From: Favolaschia claudopus
Taxonomy: Eukaryota > Basidiomycota > Agaricomycetes > Agaricales > Mycenaceae
Reading direction: 5' to 3'
Length of the DNA: 64,000 nt
NCBI GenBank assembly: GCA_037176885.1
Contig: JAWWNJ010000016.1
Span: 2,356,001 to 2,420,000, forward strand
The notes under the pieces are model-generated. The model had not been told where the DNA came from and did no database searches. It worked only from the letters and a program-made list of their open reading frames with translations. The position numbers and the translations under genes were made by a program. Of the stretch, positions 11,411 to 22,056 are shown in pieces; position 1 is the stretch's first letter, and each line of letters starts with the position of its first letter.

Positions 11411-12125
11411 AATGGCAATAAGTGACACCCAATCCGTCTCTCCGGATGGTTCATCGTAGACGGTCCATCGGCTGCAAATTTGTTTTAGTAGAGATTCATC
11501 TCATTTACCTTGTGAGAGTCGCAGGAAGTTAGCTCTAACAAATCTCGGAAGTGTAGAATTGTTTGAACGCAAACCACCGGCACTGCCGCGTTTGGAAGGT
11601 TTAATTCCGGCGTGTCCTATGTTGCGGCGGAATGAGGCTTCAGTGTGTATTCCAATAAGAAAGCTGACGTATCCAGGTAGAACTCTTAGATTCTGCATAC
11701 TGTATCGCCCATGGTACGCTCAACTGTTCAACCATATTCAAGCCGCGGTGATTTGGCGGTGATTGTTCACGCCGAAATGAAGTTGATCCGGGCTCGATGC
11801 CCTCACCGCTTCTCAAGCCGCTTCTTGCTCTCTACTCCCACCACCATCTCGAGTTCAGCGACTGCACTGCTTCGTCGAAGACAAACGGCTGTTTAACGGC
11901 GGTTTCATTCCACTGCTTCATAAAGCTTAGCTCTGTCTGGAAAATTGTACTGGTCAATGTCTCTTTGTCGCAAACTCTCGGGTCGCCGCCGTTGCTTTTC
12001 TATCCAATGTGTGGCTTCAATTATCCTCATGTTCCAATACCAGCTTTGTTTACCTGATTTGGAGCTTTGTGACAACTCTGTGATGCTTTGTTTATCCGCT
12101 CTTGGCTTCTCCGCTCATCCGGACC
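11411..12125 (+). other. 5' region of the element genes, no clear gene
   Basis: This interior stretch lies between the left repeat cluster and the membrane ORF. ORFs are short. It probably holds the promoter and leader of the element's genes, though I see no strong TATA box. Confidence 0.4.
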
Positions 12126-12488
12126 ATGATCGATCCAATCCACATCGCTCTAGCACTCTGCCTGCTCGCTACCAACTTCCATCGACTTCTCCAAGGCCTC
12201 AACTGGCTTTCACAGTATCTCCCTGCACCGCAGATACCGCCTAACCCATTCGCACTTGATCCAACTCGTCTAATCTTGCTCTTGTGTCTTGTTATCAGCA
12301 ATGTCACGCACATCGACTGGCTTTTGTCTTATGCCGCGCGGAGTATTGCAGCAATGAATCCTGTTCATCTAGTCCTGATGATATGCCTGCTTCTCACCAA
12401 CCTCCCGAATATCAATCGTGCGCTTGCCTGGGTCCGCGCGTATATTTTCCGACCGCCAAATGAAAGATTGGTGCCCTCGGAAACATGA
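12126..12488 (+). CDS. Small membrane ORF with three internal repeats, overlapping the PHD gene start
   Basis: This ORF of 120 codons is almost entirely hydrophobic. It contains three diverged repeats spaced about 35-40 residues apart: DPIHIALALCLLATN, DPTRLILLLCLVISN and NPVHLVLMICLLLTN. Each looks like a membrane helix followed by a short amphipathic piece ending in W or WL. Its stop codon overlaps the start of the PHD gene as ATGA (12485-12488). Two readings are possible: a separate small membrane protein or upstream ORF on a shared transcript, or an N-terminal domain fused to the PHD protein by an in-phase 106-nt intron (12471-12576, weak donor). I recognise no family. Threefold periodicity and an open frame argue that it is coding. 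Confidence 0.5.
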   Translation: MIDPIHIALALCLLATNFHRLLQGLNWLSQYLPAPQIPPNPFALDPTRLILLLCLVISNVTHIDWLLSYAARSIAAMNPVHLVLMICLLLTNLPNINRALAWVRAYIFRPPNERLVPSET

Positions 12489-14419
12489 CGGCCACGGTAT
12501 TCAGCGTTCGACAAAATCCCTGGCAGGTTCTCTCACCGGTCCTTCTCGGTCGATCTCTCTCCCCGATAACTATCAGATCTACGGGGTCGTCTACCACTTG
12601 GACGGCGGGGAGACAGCGCAGAAATTCTTCCGCAAGCAGCAGGTTGAAAACGCTAGAAAAATCGGATTAAGTTTCGACTTCGACCTCCACAACGACAACG
12701 GAATACCTGCGCGATGCACGCTGGCTCGCACCCATGCGGAGCTCCTGGATGACAGTGTCTGGGTGAAGAATCCGTCATTGAAGAACCTCGAATACTTCTC
12801 CAATCGTCCTCGTTCTCCAAAGAAAAATTCTGACTCTTGGCATGCACCCATGGCACCTCCGAGTTCTACCGAATCAAGTCCTCCCCCGCCTCATTCTCCC
12901 CTCGCTTTCGTAAGCGATCCTCCTCCCTTCAACCTTCCATCACCGATTGTGTCTGACGCGGAAATGGATCTCGATCCTGTTGACAATCGTCCCAAACCCG
13001 CACATTCTGGCACTGATATCGCGATCCGGCGCATCTGGTGCAACTGTGGCGAGTGGTTTCCGAAGGGCGACGGTAAGAACGACGACAATAAAGTTGAATG
13101 TGTGGACTGTGGATATTGGGCGCATATAAAGCATCTCCCCAAGGGAATCGATTGGAAGGATCCAACCGTGGATTTTATATGTAAACGGTGTCACCTGTGA
13201 GTGAGCATCTGCATTTTCCGTGTCGTTTAGCCAATATTCGCCTTCTCTAGCTATAAGCCGGACGAACTTGTGCTATTACCTTCGCCGGATACGATGGACT
13301 TGTCCGCTCGCAATATTCGATGGAATCCGGCCCGATTTTTGTCGCGACATCGGGAGGAGAAGAATACCGACCGTGAGTTCGAGTTCATGTGGTTGGAATG
13401 CGTGGAAAATTCGGCGGCGGCACACCAACACTTCTTCGCTTCTCGCGCATTTTGTAGTGCAGCGTACGAGCTTTGCGAGTCTCCAGGGAAGATTAAACGA
13501 GCTCAGGTAAGACACATCAGCTTTCAATCGAGTACCAAGAAATTAAGATTCAAACACACAGCTTCCAAAAGTTCGCTTCCCTCGATTCCTCGACGCAGAC
13601 TTCAGTGGCCACGACAACCCTGAGCTTACAGCAATTTTTGACTCCGCACTTCCCCTCATCGCAAACATCCTCGCTCACTTCTCTGCCGCACATCCTTTGG
13701 TTCAGAATTTCATCCTATTCGATTTCGCTGCAAAGAAACCGAAGAAACGAATAGAAGGGGACCTACATATCACTCCTACGGAGTCTTCCATCGCGTTCGA
13801 TTGGATGCAGCACCTTGGGCTTCTCGCGACACCGGAGCAGGTTGCCCTCAAGGACCGAGCTTTGGACAGGTTGCTGAGGCATTCACAACCTCGCGCGTCG
13901 GACGCGTCAGACGACATTTCGTCAGCGGAGTGGAAGATCCGCGTCTGCTCAGTCGGCTCTGCTCTGCTTCAAATTCTTGTAGTTCAGCACGAGCTCGGCG
14001 AGCCACTCAACCTCAATGGCGACTTGCTCGACGATCTGATTAACGGCAGAATCGTCGCTTGCGAGGATGATGCAGAATCGGTGTTAAATCTCATCATGAC
14101 CTGCGCTCTCGGTCAGATCACCGAGGCTCAAACATCGCTCGAAAAATTTATCAAATTCAAACGTGAGTTCACAGTTTATGACGAGACCTACCGGCCACCT
14201 AGCTTTCGCCGTATTGCCGAATCGACGTCGCAGCCGTCAGCACCAATGCTGGTGACAGTGAAACGGGGAGCCGAGGAGGAAATTGAGGACGTACCTGAGG
14301 CCAAACGCAAGAAGGACGATCAACCGAAGCCGCGACCAACCGCGCGGCCGCGACGCCTCGGTAGCGCAAAGCCCAGAGAATTTATACCTCGGGGTGTCAA
14401 CTCGGAGTACTGGGATTAA
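12485..14419 (+). CDS. PHD-finger protein carried by the element
   Basis: Four exons (12485-12526, 12577-13196, 13251-13506, 13562-14419) with GT-AG introns give 591 residues. Start ATG 12485 (MTATVFSVRQNPWQ) is followed by a 50-nt intron. A PHD-type zinc finger spans about residues 169-220: CNCGEWFP, VECVDCGYWAHIKH and FICKRCHL supply the C4-H-C3 ligands and the Trp-His typical of histone-tail readers. A Pro/Ser-rich linker precedes it. The C-terminal half (about 225-515) is helical without a recognised domain, and the end is basic (AKRKKDDQPKPRP) with nuclear-localisation character, finishing NSEYWD. The protein probably acts in the nucleus on chromatin. The frame is clean across all exons despite lying in an element, which argues for recent selection. 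No catalytic transposase motif is visible, though a divergent one in the C-terminal half cannot be excluded. Confidence 0.8.
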
Positions 14420-14744
14420 TTGCTTGTGTTATGCAGTAATAAACTTGAAGATGATTCAAATCGAGTGAGATTGGGATTGAAATTGACTGAATGTGCCAAT
14501 GTATTCAAGTTCAACATTAAATAACAGCGGATGAAGATGATATGCAACCTCTCGCTCGTAGTATTTATTGCTATGTGTTCCCTTCATTGTGCATCGCATT
14601 GATCAAGAATAGATACTGATTCAATTTCATGATATCAATTCTAATTTAACTAAGTTCCTGCTCGCGCATTAGTGCTAATAGTAGTCTATAGTAGCCGAAG
14701 TTTGGGAGAGAGGGCCCTAAATTAAGCGGCACCACTTGTCTGGA

Positions 14745-14875
14745 CCGCGTCAATCTCAAGTATTGGCGCGTCAACTCGAAATACGGCGCGTCAGTAGAGG
14801 CGCGCCGCGCGTCGATGTTACGCTATGGCCGCGTCAGCGACGCGTCAGTCAAACGTCTGCCGCGTCAATTTACCC
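14745..14875 (+). repeat. Right subterminal GCGTCA repeat cluster of the 4.06 kb element
   Basis: About eight copies of GCGTCA occur within 130 bp, ending at the element edge before GAGAAATTG. The 14420-14744 part between gene and cluster holds nothing recognisable. Confidence 0.7.
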
Positions 14876-14881
14876 ACGCCC

Positions 14882-15633
14882 GAGAAATTGTGGGTTGGCT
14901 GGTGCTCAAAGTGGTGGGTTGTGTGCTGAGGAATGATTCATGCATTCAGCAAATAATAAGCCATTCTCAAGTGAGCAATAGACATACAATGTTGTCGAAG
15001 ATGGGAGCATCAAAGAAATTCCCGAACGCGTCAGTGATTTAGTGGTGGATTGGAGAGGATTTGGAGGGGACTCGGAGGCATTTGTACCATCCGTTGATCT
15101 AACGAATGGTTCGGACTGTTACTAAGAACAATGCCGTTCAGAGCAAAGGATGGCATACGCACGAGTCGGACGACGATACTGGAGGCTTTGCAGCAGGCCC
15201 ACTCGGTTGATTCACAAACGATTCTCGAGGTGTCGATGATCTGGAGGTGTAAAAACAACGTGAGTATTGGATTGGGGCCTGGAGACACAATATACGAGCA
15301 TACGATAATGGAAAGGGGGGCGTGGAGGAAGCAGACGCTGGAGCACTGCTGTCACCGGGAAGGGGACCCAGACAATTTGAATTTTGGAGCAGACGTCGGC
15401 GAGCCGTTATAGCCGTTAGTGTTTCCACTGGAAGTGTGAAATGGTGGCCATCGGGGGTTGGACAATCCTCGTTGGCGAGGACCATACCCGTGGAGGGGGT
15501 GTGCGAGGGGTGTGCGAGGCAAGCAGGATTCGTATCCAGTGGCAAGATAAGTACACGGTATAGTAGTCTCTTCACTCATCAGAGTAGTGTTGTGTTTATG
15601 GCTTGATAGAATCATGATGCTACGCCAGTGCAA
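14882..15633 (-). pseudogene. Membrane-protein paralogue 3, 5' half (ectodomain and stalk), separated by the element
   Basis: This stretch aligns with the 5' half of paralogue 2 (about 7880-8760) in the same order and orientation. It has an N-terminal exon with YESCLPRTP (paralogue 2: ISESCFPQTP), Ser/Pro-rich stalk exons, and phase-2 introns ending in CCAG before ATCATCGACACC. Homology begins at 14882, exactly where the element ends. Together with 10145-10825 it makes one gene split by the insertion. An isolated GCGTCA lies at about 15027. Confidence 0.75.
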
Positions 15634-16448
15634 GCACCGACCGTCCTACTGGGGATTAAATCAGAGTCTGAGTCCGTGGGCGTCCGCGGAGGGCAAATTG
15701 GGCGAAGGACCCACTTCATAAAGACATTGCAGCAAAAGTATCTTGAGCTTCCCTGTGATGAGATGTGAATTCGAGTCATGATATCACGTCGATGTGTGAG
15801 ATTCGGGAATTCGAGACTGATAACTTCAAGATAACTCGCTCAGTTGAGGCAACTGAACCCGTTCAACGGTCAAGAGATGCAGCCAGAGATTTTAGAAATC
15901 GAGAGTCGCTGCTGAGGTCCGGTATCTGGAGAAGCCATGACTGCAATCTGTAAGTTGACTGTCAGTCTATCGCCTAGCCGTGACTCAGTCTGCGAAACTT
16001 CGGAGTTCGCCGTGATTTTTGAAGCTTGAAGATCGAAGGAAAGAAGTTGTGCTGCGCCCAGCCCGCGTCCATTGTCAGATTATTCGCCATTGGAATTATA
16101 ACCGTGGTCAAGTGAGCTCGATATATGGGTTAGCATCCGAAGCCACGATTTTGAGCGACGCTGGCGCGTGACGGACAGAGAAAGGGTGCGTTCATGGTGT
16201 AGTTATAGCCTCCGACGTTTTGAGTTCACGGTGGATGAGCGTGGATAACAGAGTTGGAGGAGAGTATCCAACAGAGGAATCCGGCGCGGAGAGATTAGAA
16301 AGACGCATCTGCAGACAAGTTACAAGTAGCATATTTTGTTTTTGCCCTAGTCCATGTGTACAAAGTCAAAGTCACGCGCGTAAAATAAAAATTCTTGACA
16401 GATTTGAAGTTGTGACGGCGAGAGACTTGGAGCAGGCGAGGGATACTA
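15634..16448. other. Intergenic stretch, nothing recognised
   Basis: Upstream flank of the split paralogue and 3' flank of the next gene. No supported coding sequence or repeat. Confidence 0.5.
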
Positions 16449-16978
16449 TTAGTTGCGAAGATCGTAGTAAACGGTAATTTGACCAACTTGAAGACCGAGC
16501 GGCGAGTAATCCGGAAACAATTGGCAGAAGTAGAGGAGCGAAGTTTTTACCTGAGCACATTATCCAGCCAGTACTAGTGAGAGCCCATGAGACGAGGTCT
16601 GAATCCTCAATCTTCGATTGAGTGGGTGGCAAGAGTGAAGGGGAGGAAGAAGCAAGGGTTAGGGTCAGGACGATTCGCACGGTCACGCTTATTGCCGACG
16701 CATGACTCACCCCAAACTTCCAGTTTTTGCTGCTCATCGTGGCCGACGCCCCTGCAACCAACTGTAATCTCAACAACGTCTGCTAGCCACCGTGGCAGTG
16801 AGGTGTAGTGCGCCCAGGATCCCGGGTGCTCTTTGACTCTTTGGGTCTCTGAATCTTCAATCTTCTGCTTCGTCGACATACTGGGAACGGCCTGAGGGCC
16901 TTGTTTCATCGTCTTGAGAATTGTACAACAGGCTATAGCTGAGGAGGAGCATCCCGTATCTGCGCCATCGATCTCCAT
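16449..16978 (-). CDS. Small hypothetical protein, three exons
   Basis: Exons 16978-16711, 16598-16551 and 16486-16449 join in phase to give 117 residues. Readable pieces are QRVKEHPGSWAHYTSLPRW, LADVVEITVGCRG, LVSWALTSTGW and a C-terminal VGQITVYYDLRN. Total length divides by three, and the donors (GTGAGT, GTAAAA) and acceptors are good. I do not recognise the family. The start could be a later Met (such as MSTKQK). The intron before the second exon also contains a near-copy of the KIEDSE stretch, suggesting a small internal duplication. Confidence 0.5.
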
Positions 16979-19900
16979 GTGTGTCACCGTCGACTTCAAT
17001 AGCTTGTGACGAAAACTGACGCTGCTCTCTTCTCTCTCAGTTTCGTCGCAACAAGAACATGCTGAGAGCTGGACTTTGAGGCTCCGCTGGTGGAGCTAGA
17101 ACGCGCTCAGTCGCTGAAACGGACTCACGACTGACTCGTCTGCCATGCTGTCGGTGACGTCGTCATGCGCCGCCGAGTTCTCGCACTCATTTGCGTTTTG
17201 TCTTCGTGAATAATGAAGCAGGGGTGAGTCGAGACAATGAACGACTGTTGCTTCCTCGCTGATCTACATCGTAGAGGTGTCGACGACTCGACCCCTCCAC
17301 TCTATGCACCCCGCTCCGTCGTCTTTTCCTACTTCACCTCCGTTGCTCTCTGTACTTCGACGCCGTCATCTCTGTATATATAGGTTATTTCCGACGTCCT
17401 CTAACGCACCCATTAGCTCTCGTCTTCCCGCTCCTCTATCCTCGTACTTGTACATCTACTCATCATCCATCGGCACGCACGTATTCCTACGTATCTCCTC
17501 CCCTTCCCCGCACGCTCTCTTCGCTACTGCACCTCATCTGCTCGCACTTCATCATCTCATCTCACCTCCCCGCCCGTCTCGCTACATATTCCATACCCAT
17601 TCTTCTTATCTTGTACTTACATACTACGTACTACTTTGTTCCCCTGCACCACGCCTCCATCCATCACCCTCTGTTATTTCAGGCTATCCTCCCTCGTCTT
17701 GTCGCGAGATACGGACGCCTGTCCCGCCACCATGCCGACGGACCGATGGGTTCTAGCCGTGTTGGTGGAGGCCGAGGTGAGCGGGGAGAAGAGGTTGGCT
17801 CAGGAGAAGGTGGGGCTGGGGAAGAGAGGAGGACGAGGTTTAGGGAAGGATGGAAGCAGGATGACCGAGGACGGCACGCTCTCGGAGCCTTTGCGTCCCC
17901 CACCCCAGTCGCTATCTCGGTATGCCTCCCATCTTCCTCGACCACTGCGGCGTTGGCTGATGGTCGCGCGGATCGTGTACAGACGTAAGGGGGCTACCCC
18001 TTGGCGCTCTTCACGCACCTCCCGCGGTCGTCGTGTTCGCGTACGAGGTTTGTACGCGAAGAAGGCGCCGAGGAAGGAGGTCTCAAAGGGTACTGCTCCT
18101 CCTGTCGGTGGCCTATCCCGCTCGTTTGGCTGGAGAATGAGGTACAGGTACGCCATCCCCGTCTTTCTCCGAGGATACATGTACTCACTCACCTGCACTG
18201 CGATAGGTACCTGCATCCATCCCCCTTCCTCGCCGCCCTCCCGTATACTCTCCGCATACCCATCTCCGCCCGCTTCCTCCTCTTTGCAGCGGAGGACTGC
18301 GAGCTCCTTCCACATAGTACCCCGACGTCGCGGTTACTGTACGACGTCGACCGTTTCGCGAAAGGCTGGGGGTTTGGGGTGTCCCTACCTTCGAGGACTT
18401 GTGTGTATCATGCAGCGGCGGGGAGTGGTGTCGTGGCTTGACCTCGTCCCTAAGCCCTTCAAAAGACGATGCATACGAGGGCGAGGTCTTCCCAATCTCG
18501 ACCTCGGCCCCGCCCAATTCGGTCCTGTCTCTTGTCAATGTCATGAACTTCCTCCCCGCGTGGCGCTGCGCGTGCGGCGAGGGTTCAATTGGATTCGATA
18601 TGGAGGAAGGAAACATAGAGGATGGATGGACCGGAAGGAGGCTGGGCGTAGCGTGCGCAGCGGGCGGGGCGTTCGTCCGAGTCGGAGTCGCCAACTCCCT
18701 TCACCACCAGCTTACGTTCCTCCGCCCCTCCCGCATCCGCAGGGACGCGGTCTCGTTCGCGGAAGGTGATGCTGCGTCTGTGGATCATGCGGGTCCGCAT
18801 CTCCGCATCCCCACATCTCATCTACTCGGCGGCGGCGGCTTCGACGTCTTCTCCTTTTCGGCGAACGCGTATAATCCGAGCTGCAGTGGCTCATCCTTAT
18901 CTTCAGTGTCTTCGGTGTCTCGGCGTCGACTCGCCGCCGGTCGAGGGCAGCACGGGACGACGGGGCCTCGGGTGTGTCTCTTCGAGTTGGTGGGGAGAAG
19001 ATTACTGCCGTGGTCATTCTATTCGGAGGGGTGACCGACCGATGCCCGCGGCGTGTGAGGTCTCGAGTGTGTGTCTACCTACGTCCACTCGGTCTGTGGT
19101 CTGCGGCGATTGTCCGATGCGATGGGTCAGAAGGATGCTGATCAATGAGCTCCTATTTCCGAGTCGCTCGTTGTCGAGGAATACGTATCCTTCGCTCTGC
19201 CTCGACCTCTGATTTTTCCCCCTCCGTCATACCATCTCCAGGTCGGGCGATGGTGCGGGTACGGGCTTGTAGCGGCGGCGAACGCGAACGCGGATCTGCG
19301 TCGATCTCGTCCGTGGCAAGAGGTTAGGACGGCGTCTCGGCGCACGAGGCGTCGAGACTACTCGGCATCGTGGCGTCTCCTCGATTCCAAGAGGTTGTGG
19401 ATGGTGCTGCTGCGCGTGGAAGACGAGCTCGAGGGTTTATCATAGGGCTCACGGGGTCGCCGCCCTCCAGCTCCCTCGCAAGCAGTCGTGAAATAGGATC
19501 GCGAGGTGTGTCTCGACGTACGAGCGTCCAATGGGAGGCGACGGCGGGATATCGGGCGCACATGCATCAAGCTCTACCTCCGCCACTAATCTCTCTTCGT
19601 ACCCCTCATCCACTCCGTCCGCCATCAGCTCTTCATTCTTCCGTCCCTCCCGCAGTCGCATAGGGCGCACGGTGCCATTGATGCAAGGCGATGCTGTGTC
19701 TTCCTCGGAATACATCCGTCTCGCCTTCGTCTGCTACTCCCCCTCGTCGAGGAACGCGATTCAGCTGTCCCTCTTATCTCTTTCCACTCCTGCCCTTTGT
19801 TATACAGACTATGTCGCATCGATGATCCTCCTCCTCCTCCACCACCTCCCTCCGTATCGAAATCCACCTCCGCCCTTCGTGCCCTGCTATATACTGGCAC

Positions 19901-20430
19901 CGACTCAATGTCGAAGACATGATGATCGTCAGAAGGAATTTCGTATTGTATTCCGAGGAGTGATGGGGTGCGGAGCGGACGGCGTGTGCTCTTTCAAAGG
20001 GTAGCTCTCCGGCGCTCGTGAGCAGTGTGCTGAAGGACAGCTGGGAGAACTTCATACGGTCTCGTTTTCCGTCTTGAATTTTCTGCTGTGGCTCTGGCTC
20101 ACAAGTTTTGCTGTCTCTGACTCGCGGAGGTCGCTGTGTGATGTTCCCTGCTGTGGGCTCGTCCATCCATCGCCCCCCTCGCCCCGTCGTGACCTACCGG
20201 AGAGCATTGAGAAAGATGTGTAATGTCGCGGATGTCCAGATTAGGAAGGTAGTGCCTTCTCAAATAAACCTTCGCAAAGTCGTATAGAATGCAGTCGATA
20301 TTTGTATCGAATTTCCTGCACTTTGCTTCTCAGCGTTTCATGATTCTCGTCCCGCTGCCCATTCTTTATCCACTGTTCAAAGCTGTCTTAGATCTAGCCC
20401 TCATCTCCTTCTCCTCATGGTCAGGCTTTA
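16979..20430. other. GC- and pyrimidine-rich stretch, no credible gene
   Basis: Long overlapping ORFs occur on both strands at about 17.3-20.2 kb (up to 377 codons), but the translations are Arg/Ser/Pro-rich, lack family motifs, and conflict with each other as expected from a GC-rich, pyrimidine-biased sequence. A degenerate multi-exon gene or old element cannot be excluded, since donor- and acceptor-like sites are frequent. The last about 260 bp before the tandem repeat contain a diverged partial copy of the repeat. Confidence 0.5.
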
Positions 20431-20496
20431 GCCTTCTGAACAACTGATTTGAGCTCTCGGCCTTGGATGCGTGCATTGATTGCCTCGAGTTCTTTT

Positions 20497-22049
20497 GGGG
20501 GATAGACGGCTGTATGAATCTGCTGTATCACCGTCGACAGCCTCGCTCGAAGTCCTCTGAAGTCGCTCGCTTCGTGTTCAAAGCCACCTGAAAGGCGATT
20601 TCGTTCTCTTCGACGTGGCAGACTTCAGTCTCTGGAACTTCTTGAACTGATTTGAGCTGCCTCGGACGCGTGCATTAATGTTCCAATCGGACGATGCCTC
20701 CAGTCACTTTTGGGGATAGACGGCTGCATGAATTTGCTCCATCACCGTCGACAGCGTCGCTCAAAGTTCTTTCAAGTCGTCCGTCTTCCGTCCCAGACTT
20801 TCGGTCTTGATTTTGAATCATCTCGCACTTCACTTGATCTATTCTACGATCTAAACTTCGAGCCGAATTCCGCTCCTAAGAGATTGCATTAATGTTCCCG
20901 GCCATGATCCACAGAGGACCGCGGCGAAACGCCACGTGATCGCGTTTCGACATTGATGGTTTCTTGGCTTTGTCGCGGGCTGTGACTTTCGAAGTGACTC
21001 TCCTTGATTCTTTTTGGGGGATAGACGGCTGTATGAATCTGCTGTATCACCGTCGACAGCCTCGCTCGAAGTCCTCTGAAGTCGCTCGCTTCGTGTTCAA
21101 AGCCACCTGAAAGGCGATTTCGTTCTCTTCGACGTGGCAGACTTCAGTCTCTGGAACTTCTTGAACTGATTTGAGCTGCCTCGGACGCGTGCATTAATGT
21201 TCCAATCGGACGATGCCTCCAGTCACTTTTGGGGATAGACGGCTGCATGAATTTGCTCCATCACCGTCGACAGCGTCGCTCAAAGTTCTTTCAAGTCGTC
21301 CGTCTTCCGTCCCAGACTTTCGGTCTTGATTTTGAATCATCTCGCACTTCACTTGATCTATTCTACGATCTAAACTTCGAGCCGAATTCCGCTCCTAAGA
21401 GATTGCATTAATGTTCCCGGCCATGATCCACAGAGGACCGCGGCGAAACGCCACGTGATCGCGTTTCGACATTGATGGTTTCTTGGCTTTGTCGCGGGCT
21501 GTGACTTTCGAAGTGACTCTCCTTGATTCTTTTTGGGGGATAGACGGCTGTATGAATCTGCTGTATCACCGTCGACAGCCTCGCTCGAAGTCCTCTGAAG
21601 TCGCTCGCTTCGTGTTCAAAGCCACCTGAAAGGCGATTTCGTTCTCTTCGACGTGGCAGACTTCAGTCTCTGGAACTTCTTGAACTGATTTGAGCTGCCT
21701 CGGACGCGTGCATTAATGTTCCAATCGGACGATGCCTCCAGTCACTTTTGGGGATAGACGGCTGCATGAATTTGCTCCATCACCGTCGACAGCGTCGCTC
21801 AAAGTTCTTTCAAGTCGTCCGTCTTCCGTCCCAGACTTTCGGTCTTGATTTTGAATCATCTCGCACTTCACTTGATCTATTCTACGATCTAAACTTCGAG
21901 CCGAATTCCGCTCCTAAGAGATTGCATTAATGTTCCCGGCCATGATTCACAGAGGACCGCGGCGAAACGCCACGTGATCGCGTTTCGACATTGATGGTTT
22001 CTTGGCTTTGTCGCGGGCTGTGACTTTCGAAGTGACTCTCCTTGATTCT
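20497..22049 (+). repeat. Three near-identical 519-bp tandem repeats directly upstream of the ADP-ribosylglycohydrolase gene
   Basis: Three units start at about 20497, 21016 and 21535, with a period of exactly 519 bp. The one substitution I found is in the third copy (CATGATTCAC for CATGATCCAC at about 21943). Each unit is built from two diverged sub-copies of about 212 bp that both begin TTTTGGGG(G)ATAGACGGCTG and contain CACCGTCGACAG. The last unit ends with CTCTCCTTGATTCTT, 8 bp before the gene's ATG. The 60-codon ORF repeated in each unit is a consequence of the repeat and not called as a gene. Confidence 0.95.
20933..20938. promoter_or_regulatory. CACGTG palindrome (E-box type) in tandem repeat unit 1
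   Basis: CACGTG lies within GCCACGTGATCGCG. The tandem repeat places the same site at 21452-21457 and 21971-21976, the last about 81 bp before the ATG of the downstream gene. CACGTG is the usual target of bHLH factors; binding here is inferred. Confidence 0.4.
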
Positions 22050-22056
22050 TACCACC

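Larger units (their letters stand above)
10826..14881. mobile_element. 4.06 kb inserted element with 9-bp target duplication, GCGTCA subterminal repeats and a PHD-finger gene
   Basis: The element sits inside membrane-protein paralogue 3. The 9-bp sequence GAGAAATTG occurs at both edges (10817-10825 and 14882-14890). Removing the element plus one copy restores alignment with paralogue 2 across the junction. The ends are related as an imperfect inverted repeat: left GGGCAAAGGGATTTTGACGC, right (reverse complement) GGGCGTGGGTAAATTGACGC. Both subterminal regions are packed with GCGTCA/TGACGC. Inside are a membrane ORF and a PHD-finger gene, but no recognisable transposase. A 9-bp duplication suits Mutator-like or KDZ-type DNA transposons; the superfamily is unassigned. 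It may be a non-autonomous element carrying captured genes. Confidence 0.8.

Noticed and set aside
10838..14875. GCGTCA clusters considered as a CRISPR-like or satellite array
   Set aside because: Spacing is irregular, there is no constant repeat-spacer length, and the clusters sit at transposon ends.
17636..18769. 377-codon plus-strand ORF
   Set aside because: Arg/Ser/Pro-rich translation without motifs, overlapped by other long frames on both strands in GC-rich DNA; composition alone explains it.
20710..20892. 60-codon ORF repeated at 21229 and 21748
   Set aside because: It is repeated only because the 519-bp DNA unit is repeated; no coding signature or start context stands out.
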